Shown here piece after piece: positions 1 to 7,230 of a stretch of 64,000 bases of DNA (within the stretch, counting starts at the first letter, position 1; each line of letters starts with the position of its first letter). The stretch comes from an uncultured Lachnospiraceae bacterium (GTDB lineage Bacteria > Bacillota > Clostridia > Lachnospirales > Lachnospiraceae). The notes under the pieces are model-generated. The model made no database searches. It was not told where the DNA came from and saw only the letters and a program-made list of their open reading frames with translations. The stretch is taken from the NCBI GenBank assembly GCA_947626365.1, contig CANQRW010000001.1, positions 1 through 64,000 on the forward strand, written 5' to 3'. A program made the translations under genes and the position numbers.

Positions 1-21
1 ATAAAATTTGACAAAAAGAAA

Positions 22-58
22 GCAGGTTTTATGCGGCCTGCAGATACTTTTCTTTTTA
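22..58. terminator. Weak hairpin with T-rich tail at window start
   Basis: A 5-bp GCAGG/CCTGC stem (22-26 with 37-41) is followed by a T-rich stretch on the + strand. The minus strand also shows a T-rich tail after the same stem. It may end transcription of a gene left of the window. The stem is short, so the call is tentative. Confidence 0.3.
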
Positions 59-135
59 TTCAACTGTCAAACTCCCGCGTAAATATCATTATACAGAAAA
101 AAATATGCATGTCAATAGATTTTTTCGCAAGTATG

Positions 136-144
136 TGTTATACT
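136..144 (+). promoter_or_regulatory. Extended -10 promoter for the lactonase operon
   Basis: TG-T-TATACT at 136-144 is an extended -10 element about 36 bases before the chosen lactonase start. No convincing -35 hexamer sits 17 bases upstream, which fits an extended -10 type. It is the only promoter-like element seen before the first four genes. Confidence 0.4.
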
Positions 145-179
145 CTTCACAAAAGGAATTATTAAGGAGGCTTCTATAT

Positions 180-1241
180 ATGAAGGACAGATATGTGGCC
201 TATATCGGGTCATACTCCTATATTGGCAAAGCCAGAGGAATCACGATTTGTGACGTGGATGTGGAGAAAGGAATTCTCATTCCCAGAGGCGAAGTGGATG
301 TGGATAATTCCTCTTATGTGGTGTCTTCGCCGGATGGAAAGACACTGTATTCCATTGCGGACGAAGGAGTGGTCTCCTTCCGCATTATGAAGGATGGCTC
401 TCTTTCCAGAATGAATCTGGCCAATATCCGGGGGATGCGGGGCTGCCAGCTGTCTGTGGATCCGGAGGGCAAATACCTCTATGTGGCCGGCTATCATGAC
501 GGTAAAGCGACGGTTATGAACCTGAATCCGGACGGAAGCATCGGTTCCGTGGCGGCCGGCATCTATCACAAGGGCCTGGGCAGTGTGGCTGACCGGACCT
601 TCCGTCCTCATGTAAGCTGCGTCCGTATGACTCCGGACAAAAAGTATATTATGGTGGCCGATGTGGGCGTGGATCAGCTGAAGGTGTACCGGCTGAATGA
701 AGTGGACGGCACGCTGGTTCTGGTGGATACCATTCCCTGCGATCTGGAGTCGGCGCCGAGACACTTTATCTTCAGTTCCGATGGGAAATATATATATCTG
801 ATGTACGAGGTGAAGAACGTAATCGACGTCTACACCTATGAGACCGGCGACCGGGTTCCCAGGGTGGAGAAGATTCAGACCATCTCCACCACAGGGGAAG
901 AGTGCAGCCTTCAGACAGCGGCCTGCGCCATTCGGTTTTCCGAGGATGAGAAATATCTGTTCTGCAGCAATGCAGGCGATAACAGCATCAGTATTTATGA
1001 CAGGAACGCGGAGACCGGGCTGCTGACCCAGCTTTGCTGTCTTCCCGTCAGCGGAGACTATCCCAAGGACCTGATGGTTTTCCCGGATGGAAAACATGTG
1101 GCTTCCATCAACCATGAGACCGGTTCGGTTACATTTTTTACCGTGGATTATGAGAAGGGGCTGCTGGTCATGTGCGCAAGGCCGGTGCATATCGATGAGC
1201 CTAACTGCTGCGAACTGGTAAAACTGAACGGGGAGGATTGA
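180..1241 (+). CDS. Lactonase family protein (seven-bladed propeller, 6-phosphogluconolactonase-like)
   Basis: The 353-residue protein starts MKDRYVAYIGSY and shows repeated blade motifs such as SPDGKTLY, DPEGKYLYVAG, TPDKKYIMVAD and SSDGKYIYL, typical of the YbhE/Pgl-type lactonase family. These hydrolyse sugar lactones such as 6-phosphogluconolactone in the cytoplasm; no signal peptide is seen. The ORF track begins 25 codons earlier, but the ATG at 180 follows AAGGAGG at good spacing. It is the first gene of a run with chorismate synthase (3-nt gap), rpiB and a 2-hydroxyacid dehydrogenase. The rpiB neighbour fits a pentose-phosphate or sugar-acid role. The exact substrate cannot be read from sequence. 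Confidence 0.85.
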   Translation: MKDRYVAYIGSYSYIGKARGITICDVDVEKGILIPRGEVDVDNSSYVVSSPDGKTLYSIADEGVVSFRIMKDGSLSRMNLANIRGMRGCQLSVDPEGKYLYVAGYHDGKATVMNLNPDGSIGSVAAGIYHKGLGSVADRTFRPHVSCVRMTPDKKYIMVADVGVDQLKVYRLNEVDGTLVLVDTIPCDLESAPRHFIFSSDGKYIYLMYEVKNVIDVYTYETGDRVPRVEKIQTISTTGEECSLQTAACAIRFSEDEKYLFCSNAGDNSISIYDRNAETGLLTQLCCLPVSGDYPKDLMVFPDGKHVASINHETGSVTFFTVDYEKGLLVMCARPVHIDEPNCCELVKLNGED

Positions 1242-1244
1242 CAG

Positions 1245-2486
1245 ATGGCTGGATCTGCATGGGGAACCCTGCTCATCATGACGACATGGGGAGAATCCCA
1301 TGGGAAGGGTCTGGGCGTGGTGGTGGACGGCTGCCCTGCCGGCCTTAAGCTTTGTGAAGAAGACATACAGAACTATCTGGACCGGAGAAAGCCGGGACAA
1401 AGCCGGTTTGCCACCCAGAGGCGGGAGGCGGATCAGGCGGAGATCCTGTCCGGCGTGTTTGAGGGGCGCACTACGGGAACTCCGATCTTCATATTGGTGA
1501 GGAACACGGATCAGCGCTCGCATGATTACAGCCGGATTAAGGATATCTACCGGCCGGGGCATGCGGACTATACATTCGACGAGAAATACGGATTTCGGGA
1601 TTACCGGGGAGGAGGACGTTCTTCCGGCCGGGAGACCGTGGGCCGTGTGGCCGCGGGAGCCGTGGCGGCAAAGCTTCTGGAAAACCTGGGAGTTACCGTG
1701 ACGGCTTATACCAGAAGTATCGGCAGGATTGCGATTGATTATGGCCGGCTCGACCTGGCCGAGGCCGGGCGGAACCGGGTATGCATGCCTGACCGGGAGG
1801 CGGCGCTGAAAGCGGAAGCATATCTGGAAGAACTGATGGAACGAAGGGATTCCGCAGGCGGAGTGATCGAGTGCGTGGTGAACGGTCTGCCTGCCGGGAT
1901 CGGCGAGCCGGTGTTTGAGAAGCTGGACGCGAGACTGGCCCACGCCATTATGTCTATCGGCGCCGTAAAAGGCGTGGAGATCGGCGACGGGTTTCGGGCA
2001 GCGGAGAGAACCGGTTCCGAAAATAATGACGGATTCCGGGCGGCGGAGAGGACCGGTTCCGAGAATAATGACGGTTTCCGAATGTCGGAAGGCGACAGCC
2101 TTGGAAACGACGACAGTTCCTGGGGAGCAGGGGCTGCCGGTTCCGGCGCGGATACGGATAGCGGGAAGGATTCCGGCGGAGTTGTCAAGACGTCCAACCA
2201 TGCCGGCGGGATTCTGGGCGGAATCAGCGACGGCAGCCGGATTGTGCTTCGGGCGGCCTTCAAGCCGACGCCGTCCATCGGGCAGCTTCAGCAGACGGTA
2301 AACAGCAGAGGCGAGAATGTGGAGATTTCCATCGGCGGCCGCCACGATCCGATTATTGTGCCCCGCGCCGTAGTGGTAGTGGAGGCGATGGCCGCGTTTA
2401 CGGTGGCGGACATGCTTCTGACAGGAATGAGCAGCAGGCTGGACCGGGTTCAGGCGTTCTGGGGCCGGAGCGGCAGCCTGGATTAA
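1245..2486 (+). CDS. aroC: Chorismate synthase with a repeat-containing insert
   Basis: Chorismate synthase converts 5-enolpyruvylshikimate-3-phosphate to chorismate using reduced FMN, the last step of the shikimate pathway. Family signatures are clear: [10 protein letters not shown] near the N-terminus (His19), [37 protein letters not shown], and [15 protein letters not shown] before the C-terminal part. At 413 residues it is longer than the usual 350-390. The extra length sits between GVEIGDGF and TSNHAGG: a 14-residue unit ([14 protein letters not shown]) is present twice and is followed by about 40 Gly/Ser/Asp-rich residues. Reading frame is kept throughout. GGAGG lies just before the ATG and the gap to the lactonase is 3 nt, so translation is probably coupled. 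Its place in a sugar operon is unusual. Confidence 0.9.
   Translation: MAGSAWGTLLIMTTWGESHGKGLGVVVDGCPAGLKLCEEDIQNYLDRRKPGQSRFATQRREADQAEILSGVFEGRTTGTPIFILVRNTDQRSHDYSRIKDIYRPGHADYTFDEKYGFRDYRGGGRSSGRETVGRVAAGAVAAKLLENLGVTVTAYTRSIGRIAIDYGRLDLAEAGRNRVCMPDREAALKAEAYLEELMERRDSAGGVIECVVNGLPAGIGEPVFEKLDARLAHAIMSIGAVKGVEIGDGFRAAERTGSENNDGFRAAERTGSENNDGFRMSEGDSLGNDDSSWGAGAAGSGADTDSGKDSGGVVKTSNHAGGILGGISDGSRIVLRAAFKPTPSIGQLQQTVNSRGENVEISIGGRHDPIIVPRAVVVVEAMAAFTVADMLLTGMSSRLDRVQAFWGRSGSLD
1989..2072 (+). repeat. Two in-frame 42-bp tandem repeats inside aroC
   Basis: Units 1989-2030 and 2031-2072 encode the same 14 residues ([14 protein letters not shown]) with a few synonymous differences. A third, degenerate start (GGTTTCCGAATG) follows at 2073. 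The synonymous drift suggests the duplication is not brand new. Confidence 0.9.
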
Positions 2487-2548
2487 TCGGAATAGGATAA
2501 GCAGATTACTGTAAAGGAAAGGACAGCGGAAGGGGAAGTTATGAATCG

Positions 2549-2989
2549 ATGAAGATTGCGATTGGAAATGACCATACGGCCGTTGAGATGAAGACGGCTG
2601 TTAAGGCCCATTTGGAAGAGAAGGGCATTCAGGTGACAGATCTGGGAACCAATGAGACGGGAAGCTGCGATTATCCGGTATATGGCGAGAAGGTAGCCCG
2701 CGCGGTGGCGGAGGGACAGGCGGATCTGGGAATCGCGATCTGCGGTACCGGTCTGGGAATTTCCCTGGCGGCCAACAAGGTGAAGGGGATCCGGGCCTGC
2801 GTCTGCAGCGAGCCTTATACGGCGAAGATGTCCCGGCTGCATAATAACTGCAATATGCTGTGCTTCGGCGCCAGAGTGGTCGGCGTTGAGATGGCGAAGA
2901 TGATTGTTGACACCTGGCTGGATACGGAGTTTGAAGGCGGCCGTCATCAGAGACGCGTGGATATGATCATGGAGATTGAAGGGAGATAA
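2549..2989 (+). CDS. rpiB: Ribose-5-phosphate isomerase B
   Basis: This 146-residue protein interconverts ribose 5-phosphate and ribulose 5-phosphate in the cytoplasm, or acts on a related sugar phosphate as LacAB-family isomerases do. It matches RpiB along its whole length: MKIAIGNDHTAVEMK at the N-terminus, the CGTGLGISLAANKVKGIRA loop with the catalytic Cys region, CSEPYTAKMSRLHNN, and EGGRHQRRVDMI at the end. An earlier ATG at 2541 runs into a stop after two codons, so 2549 is the start; GAAGGGGAAG precedes it. The dehydrogenase gene starts 1 nt after the stop. Confidence 0.92.
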   Translation: MKIAIGNDHTAVEMKTAVKAHLEEKGIQVTDLGTNETGSCDYPVYGEKVARAVAEGQADLGIAICGTGLGISLAANKVKGIRACVCSEPYTAKMSRLHNNCNMLCFGARVVGVEMAKMIVDTWLDTEFEGGRHQRRVDMIMEIEGR

Positions 2990-2990
2990 G

Positions 2991-3956
2991 ATGAGAACGG
3001 TTCTGGTTACGATTCCTGTGAATGACCGGCATAAAGAATACCTTGAGAGTATAGGAAAGGATTGTGAATTTCATTATGTGCCTGCCGCCAGGGTGACGGA
3101 GGCAGATGTGCGGCAGGCCCAGATCATCATCGGAAATGTGCCTCCGAAGATGATTCAGGAGTCGCCTGATCTTCAGTGGATCCAGCTGAATTCCGCCGGT
3201 TCCGACGCGTACTGCAAACCGGGAGTTCTGAAGCCGGGAACCATTCTTACCAACGCCACCGGCGCTTACGGTCTCGCGATTTCGGAATACATGCTTGGCG
3301 TATCCATCATGCTTCAGAATAAGCTGTATACCTACCATAAAAACCAGCTTCAGCATGTCTGGAGAGATGAAGGGGACGTGACTTCCATCTATGGTTCTAC
3401 GGCCCTGATTATCGGTCTGGGAGATATCGGCGGCGAGTATGCAAAAAGAATGAAGGCTTTGGGTGGTTATACCATCGGCGTACGCCGGACGCAAAGCGAA
3501 AAACCGGATTATCTGGATGAAATATACACAGTTGACCGGCTGGACGAGCTTCTTCCGCGGGCGGATTTTGTGTCCCTGTCTCTGCCCAACTCACCGGCAA
3601 CCAGACATATCATGAATGAGGAACGGATGAAGAAGATGAAGCCCACAGCCTTTTTGATCAATGTAGGCCGTGGCGAGGCTATCGATACGGATGCTTTGTG
3701 CCGGGTGTTGAAAAGCGGCCATCTGGGAGGCTGCGCCCTGGATGTGACGGATCCGGAGCCCCTTCCGGAGGATCATCCTCTGTGGGACGCACCCAGGACG
3801 ATCATCACCCCTCATATCGCCGGTAAATTCCACCTGCAGGAGACCTTCGAAAGGATCGTGCGGATTGCCGGCGGCAATCTGGAGAATTTCCTGGCAGGGA
3901 AAACCGGCGAGATGAGAAATCTGGTGGATTTTGCGACCGGATACCGGAAACGCTAG
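2991..3956 (+). CDS. D-isomer-specific 2-hydroxyacid dehydrogenase
   Basis: This 321-residue NAD(P)-dependent dehydrogenase reduces a 2-oxoacid to a D-2-hydroxyacid, or the reverse. Visible are a Rossmann-like nucleotide site IIGLGDIGGEYAKRMKALG near residue 140, the PTAFLINVGRGEAID signature with its catalytic Arg region, DVTDPEPLPEDHPLW with the Glu, and the catalytic His in ITPHIAG. The ORF track starts at a TTG at 2976 inside rpiB. ATG 2991, 1 nt after the rpiB stop and behind GGGAG, is the better start. Together with the lactonase and rpiB it suggests sugar-acid metabolism. The stop codon lies 9 bp from where the convergent dehydratase gene would have ended before the 3.96-5.41 kb insertion. 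Confidence 0.85.
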   Translation: MRTVLVTIPVNDRHKEYLESIGKDCEFHYVPAARVTEADVRQAQIIIGNVPPKMIQESPDLQWIQLNSAGSDAYCKPGVLKPGTILTNATGAYGLAISEYMLGVSIMLQNKLYTYHKNQLQHVWRDEGDVTSIYGSTALIIGLGDIGGEYAKRMKALGGYTIGVRRTQSEKPDYLDEIYTVDRLDELLPRADFVSLSLPNSPATRHIMNEERMKKMKPTAFLINVGRGEAIDTDALCRVLKSGHLGGCALDVTDPEPLPEDHPLWDAPRTIITPHIAGKFHLQETFERIVRIAGGNLENFLAGKTGEMRNLVDFATGYRKR

Positions 3957-3958
3957 AA

Positions 3959-4012
3959 TGTCCGATTATCCGTCATATTCCAGATATGCTCCCTTCATGG
4001 GGCTTGCGGCGT
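3959..4012. repeat. Left 54-bp direct repeat (copy of the dehydratase 3' end)
   Basis: This 54-bp sequence is identical to 5359-5412. The right copy is the true 3' end of the minus-strand dehydratase gene, encoding its last residues up to MKGAYLEYDG and stop. The left copy is therefore an orphan gene end. The pair brackets the AT-rich Abi cargo like attL/attR or a long target duplication. Confidence 0.95.
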
Positions 4013-4096
4013 ATTACGTCAGTATGCAAAAAGAGCGCCAGCGACGTTTTTTTGTATTACGTCAGTATGCGAGTAGAGCGCCAGTGACGTTTTGCG
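4011..4096 (+). repeat. Two imperfect 43-bp tandem repeats forming hairpins
   Basis: Units 4011-4053 and 4054-4096 both begin GTATTACGTCAGTATGC and carry AGAGCGCCAG[CT]GACGTTTT. Each has ACGTC(A) pairing with (T)GACGT, and the first is followed by seven T. The first copy could act as a terminator for the genes to its left. They begin exactly at the inner edge of the left direct repeat. Confidence 0.75.
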
Positions 4097-4174
4097 CGTA
4101 TTTGAGAATATAAGTATGTCAGATTTGCATATACTGATTATGGTTGTGATACTATGACAAAATTATTTTCTGTC

Positions 4175-4203
4175 TTGACAGGTTTTAATTGGCATAGTAA
4201 AAT
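4175..4203 (+). promoter_or_regulatory. Consensus promoter for the Abi leader RNA
   Basis: TTGACA at 4175-4180, a 17-bp spacer and TAAAAT at 4198-4203 form a near-perfect vegetative promoter. Transcription would start near 4210, just before the structured leader. Confidence 0.8.
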
Positions 4204-4209
4204 ACAATC

Positions 4210-4274
4210 AGTGATTAGGTTTCAGATACTCGTGAGGACTGAGACCGAGGGAGGACCTGCGGGCCCTCCTTTTT
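4210..4274 (+). ncRNA. Putative short structured RNA upstream of the Abi_2 gene
   Basis: Between a consensus promoter and a GC-rich hairpin with five T lies a transcript of about 65 nt. It can form a first stem (4220-4225 with 4239-4244, one G-U pair, 13-nt loop) and a second strong stem, GGAGGACC (4250-4257) with GGCCCTCC (4262-4269), closed by TGCG. From memory, structured RNAs upstream of abiF genes have been described, and AbiF plus such RNAs has been proposed as an RNA toxin-antitoxin ancestor of Cas13. Placement, length and the HEPN partner here fit. The identity of this RNA with that class is inference. Confidence 0.6.
4250..4274 (+). terminator. Intrinsic terminator ending the leader RNA
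   Basis: An 8-bp stem with one A-C mismatch and a TGCG loop is followed by TTTTT. It lies 31 bp before the Abi start codon. Some polymerase must read through to express the protein, so RNA would exceed mRNA. Confidence 0.7.
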
Positions 4275-4305
4275 ACATATTAATTTTGCAAAGGGGAGGG
4301 ATGAA

Positions 4306-5241
4306 GTGTTCAAACCATTCCTTACATATCAGCAGCAAATACGAAAACTCGTTGATGAAAAGCACTTGATTGTTAAAGATGTTACGTTTGCCATGGAGAA
4401 ATTACAAGAATTAAGTTATTTCACCTTAATTGGCGGTTATAAAACTTTATTTCGTAATCCGATGACCAGAGTATATATAAAAAATACCACATTTGAGGAT
4501 ATTTATGCTTTATATCAATTTGACAATCAGCTTCGTGAATTGGTTTTTAAGTATATTTGTCAGGTTGAAAAGAAAATACGCAGTTTGGTTTCTTATGCAT
4601 TTTGCGAGCGATACGGTGAATCACAAAATGCTTATTTAAATTCCGCCTATTACAATTATTCAGCCAGAAACCAAAAGAATGTTGATAAATTGATTCGTAT
4701 TTTGGACAGGCTGGCAAACAGAGATTCAGACTATGAGTATCTTGTTTATCAGCGGAGAGTTTATGGAAATGTACCATTATGGGTTCTTATAAATGCGTTA
4801 ACCTTTGGTCAGTTGTCTAAAATGTATTCTTTGTTATCTTATCAAATACAGAGTGCAGTCAGCCGAAAGTTTGTCCATGTGAATGAAAAAGAATTAGAGC
4901 AATATCTGAAGGTTCTTGTTTTATATCGTAATATTTGCGCTCATAATGAACGATTATTTTCCCATAAAGTATATTCTGAAATACCCAATACAATTCTGCA
5001 TCAAAAATTAAGAATTGCTAAAAATGGTAATCAATATATTTATGGCAAAAAGGATTTATTCAGTGTTGTAATTGCATTTCGGTACTTATTACCTAAAGAG
5101 GATTTTATTATTTTTAAGAGGGAGCTTTCAAAACAGATTGGAAAGTATTTGAAGAAAAGTCAGAGGATCAAAGAGTATGATTTACTGGAAATAATGGGAT
5201 TTCCCCGCAATTGGAAAAATATTACCAGATATAAGATGTAA
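4306..5241 (+). CDS. Abi_2 / AbiD-AbiF family HEPN abortive-infection protein
   Basis: This 311-residue protein has the Abi_2 layout: an N-terminal PFLTYQQQIRKLVDEKHLIV helix region, LSYFTLIGGYKTLF, RELVFKYICQVEKKIRS, PLWVLINALTFGQLSKMY, and the HEPN RNase motif R208-N-I-C-A-H213 in YRNICAHNERLF. HEPN proteins of this family are predicted RNases that shut down the cell on phage infection. The start is GTG at 4306 behind AAGGGGAGGG; the nearby ATG at 4301 meets a stop within 25 codons. Codon use is strongly AT-rich, unlike every neighbour, which marks it as acquired. A structured RNA and terminator lie directly upstream. No second protein gene is present, so any antitoxin is likely the RNA. 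Confidence 0.88.
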   Translation: MFKPFLTYQQQIRKLVDEKHLIVKDVTFAMEKLQELSYFTLIGGYKTLFRNPMTRVYIKNTTFEDIYALYQFDNQLRELVFKYICQVEKKIRSLVSYAFCERYGESQNAYLNSAYYNYSARNQKNVDKLIRILDRLANRDSDYEYLVYQRRVYGNVPLWVLINALTFGQLSKMYSLLSYQIQSAVSRKFVHVNEKELEQYLKVLVLYRNICAHNERLFSHKVYSEIPNTILHQKLRIAKNGNQYIYGKKDLFSVVIAFRYLLPKEDFIIFKRELSKQIGKYLKKSQRIKEYDLLEIMGFPRNWKNITRYKM

Positions 5242-5270
5242 TGGGTATGCAACGTCAATTCATGTTGGAA

Positions 5271-5357
5271 CAGGGGGTAGCCGCCCGGTCAAAGTCGGAG
5301 CGACATCCCCTGCTCTGAGAAATATTCTTTATTTTTATGTGTCATTGTTTGACCGGG
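5271..5357. other. Nested inverted repeats after the Abi gene
   Basis: CAGGGG (5271-5276) pairs with CCCCTG (5307-5312), and CCCGGTCAAA (5284-5293) pairs perfectly with TTTGACCGGG (5348-5357). The two foldings are mutually exclusive or form a pseudoknot. The segment ends one base before the right direct repeat, so it may be a recombination end or the gene's terminator. No T-run follows. Confidence 0.55.
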
Positions 5358-5358
5358 T

Positions 5359-5412
5359 TGTCCGATTATCCGTCATATTCCAGATATGCTCCCTTCATGG
5401 GGCTTGCGGCGT
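5359..5412. repeat. Right 54-bp direct repeat (native dehydratase 3' end)
   Basis: Identical to 3959-4012. It contains the dehydratase stop codon and last codons, so insertion of the cargo left the gene intact. Confidence 0.95.
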
Positions 5413-7120
5413 GCTCGGAGAATAATCTGAGTACGCCTTTTTGATAGCGGCGGGGACGGGGCGTCCAACGGGCTTTCCGTTCGGCCAGAATCCGGTCGAT
5501 CTCCTCCGGGGATTTCCGCTGACCCGCGACGCCTACGATGTTCAGCTTTCTGCCGAACACGTCGATCTCGATCAGATCCCCTTCCTCTACCAGGGCGATG
5601 GGGCCGCCGTCAGCGGCTTCCGGACTGCAGTGGCCGATAACCGGCCCGGTGGATGCGCCGGAGAAACGTCCGTCGGTGATGAGGGCGATGCTGCGTCCCA
5701 GTTCTTTATCGCTGGAAATGGCCTCGGAGGTGTAGAACATCTCCGGCATGCCGCTGCCCTTGGGACCCTCGTAGCGGATGAAGACGGCGTCCCCCTTTTC
5801 CACCTTATGGTGGAGAACCGCGTCCAGACATTCTTCTTCGCTGTCGAAGGGACGGGCCCGAAGAACCGCCTGATACATTTCTTTGGGACAGGCGGTATGT
5901 TTGATGACCGCGCCCTCGGGGGCCAGGTTGCCCCGGAGGACGGCGATGCTGCCGTCGGTTCCGATGGCTTTGTCAAAGGGGCGTATGATGTCCTCACGGG
6001 TGACGGAGCAGTGCTGTCTCCTGTTGAAGTCCTCCAGCCATTTCTCACAGCGTTCGTAGAAGCCGTTGGTTTTCAGTTCTTCCAGATTTTCTCCCAATGT
6101 CTTACCCGTGACGGTCATCACATCCAGATGAAGCAAATGTTTGATCTCTTCCATGATGGCGGGAACGCCGCCCGCGTAGTAGAAGCACTCTGCCGGCCAG
6201 CGGCCCGCGGGCCGTACATCCAGAAGGTAGTGAGCGCCCCGGTGGAGCCGATCGAAGGTATCGCCGGTAATCTCGATGCCCAGTTCATGGGCGATAGCCG
6301 GCAGATGCAGCAGGCAGTTGGTGCTGCCGGAGATAGCCGCGTGTACCAGGATCGCGTTCTCAAAACTTTCCAGGGTAACAATATCGCCGGGACGCATATG
6401 TTCCATAAACGCCAGCTTCACAGCCTGGCGTCCCGCCTCCCGGGCGTAGGTCAGAAGATCCGGGCTGGCGGCAGGCATCAGGGCGCTTCCGGGAAGAGCC
6501 AGGCCCAATGCTTCCGCCATGATCTGCATGGTGGAAGCTGTGCCGATGAAGGAACAGGCGCCGCAGCTGGGACAAGCATTCTGTTTGGCCCAGTTCAGCC
6601 GTTCTTCCTTGATCTCGCCCCGCTCAAAACCGGCGCTGTACATGCCAAGCTGCTCCAGGGTCAGCATCTCAGGACCGGCGTTCATGGTGCCGCCCGGGAC
6701 TACGACGGAAGGGATATTGACGCGCATAAGCCCCATCAGATTGCCGGGCATTCCCTTGTCGCAGCTTGCCAGAAAAACGCCTGCGTCGAAAGGCGTGGCA
6801 TTGGCCTGTATTTCAATCATGTTGGCGATGATCTCCCGGCTGACCAGGCTGAAATTGATACCGTCGGTACCCTGGCTTTCGCCGTCGCAGATGTCGGTGC
6901 AGAAATACCTGGCCCCATATCCGCCGGCTTCGGCGACGCCCTTTCGCGCTTCCTCCACCAGAAGGTTCAGGTGGCCGCTTCCCGGATGGCTGTCGCCGTA
7001 AGTACTCTCGATGAAGATCTGGGGCTTAGACAGATCCTCCGGCTTCCAGCCGGTGCCCAGCCGCAGGGGATCGAGCTCCGGGGCCAGAGTACGCATTTTT
7101 TGACTGATTAGACAACTCAT
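5366..7120 (-). CDS. IlvD/Edd family dehydratase, probably for a sugar acid
   Basis: This 584-residue iron-sulfur dehydratase removes water from a 2,3-dihydroxy acid. Family Cys sites are visible in CTDICDGESQGTDG, ASCDKGMPGNL and CPSCGACSFIGTA; later landmarks are RPAGRW, LRGNLAPEGAV, ITDGRFSGAS and the PEA near the end. Family members make branched-chain amino acids (IlvD) or dehydrate aldonates such as gluconate, xylonate or arabonate. The CPSCGAC form and the neighbouring GntR regulator and GntP permease favour an aldonate. The ORF track starts 42 codons upstream; ATG 7120 follows AAAGGA at good spacing. The last 16 codons are duplicated at 3959-4012. Confidence 0.85.
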   Translation of the reverse strand: MSCLISQKMRTLAPELDPLRLGTGWKPEDLSKPQIFIESTYGDSHPGSGHLNLLVEEARKGVAEAGGYGARYFCTDICDGESQGTDGINFSLVSREIIANMIEIQANATPFDAGVFLASCDKGMPGNLMGLMRVNIPSVVVPGGTMNAGPEMLTLEQLGMYSAGFERGEIKEERLNWAKQNACPSCGACSFIGTASTMQIMAEALGLALPGSALMPAASPDLLTYAREAGRQAVKLAFMEHMRPGDIVTLESFENAILVHAAISGSTNCLLHLPAIAHELGIEITGDTFDRLHRGAHYLLDVRPAGRWPAECFYYAGGVPAIMEEIKHLLHLDVMTVTGKTLGENLEELKTNGFYERCEKWLEDFNRRQHCSVTREDIIRPFDKAIGTDGSIAVLRGNLAPEGAVIKHTACPKEMYQAVLRARPFDSEEECLDAVLHHKVEKGDAVFIRYEGPKGSGMPEMFYTSEAISSDKELGRSIALITDGRFSGASTGPVIGHCSPEAADGGPIALVEEGDLIEIDVFGRKLNIVGVAGQRKSPEEIDRILAERKARWTPRPRRYQKGVLRLFSEHAASPMKGAYLEYDG

Positions 7121-7185
7121 AGTAATGATCCTTTCCTGCAATAAATAACAGCTTGTGTATTCGAAAATCTCATTAGCAAGCAAAT

Positions 7186-7211
7186 ACATATGACGTATTA
7201 CATTATATGAC
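7186..7211. promoter_or_regulatory. Operator-like site 1 (GntR), over the dehydratase promoter
   Basis: This 26-bp stretch shares about 20 positions with the reverse complement of 8236-8261 at the permease promoter, with ACATAT[GA]ACGTAT[TG]AC[AG]T as the common core. It overlaps the dehydratase -10. The GntR-family gene between the two sites is the obvious binding partner. Confidence 0.6.
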
Positions 7212-7230
7212 AATCCAATTTTCCCGTCTA
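7202..7230 (-). promoter_or_regulatory. Dehydratase promoter
   Basis: On the minus strand TAGACG, a 17-bp spacer and a perfect TATAAT (7202-7207) face the dehydratase gene. The -10 lies within the operator-like site. Confidence 0.55.

Noticed and set aside
210-2345. 711-codon minus-strand ORF opposite the lactonase and aroC
   Set aside because: It is antisense to two clear genes, has no recognisable domain, and is His/Arg/Gln-rich as expected of a shadow frame in GC-rich DNA.
4154-4369. 71-codon ORF over the Abi leader
   Set aside because: It crosses the promoter, the RNA and the terminator and overlaps the Abi start; no ribosome site.
3959-5412. Insertion sequence or transposon
   Set aside because: No transposase, no short terminal inverted repeats of IS type, and the 54-bp duplication is far longer than a usual target-site duplication.
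5441-7111. 556-codon plus-strand ORF opposite the dehydratase
   Set aside because: Antisense shadow; the minus frame carries all IlvD/Edd motifs.
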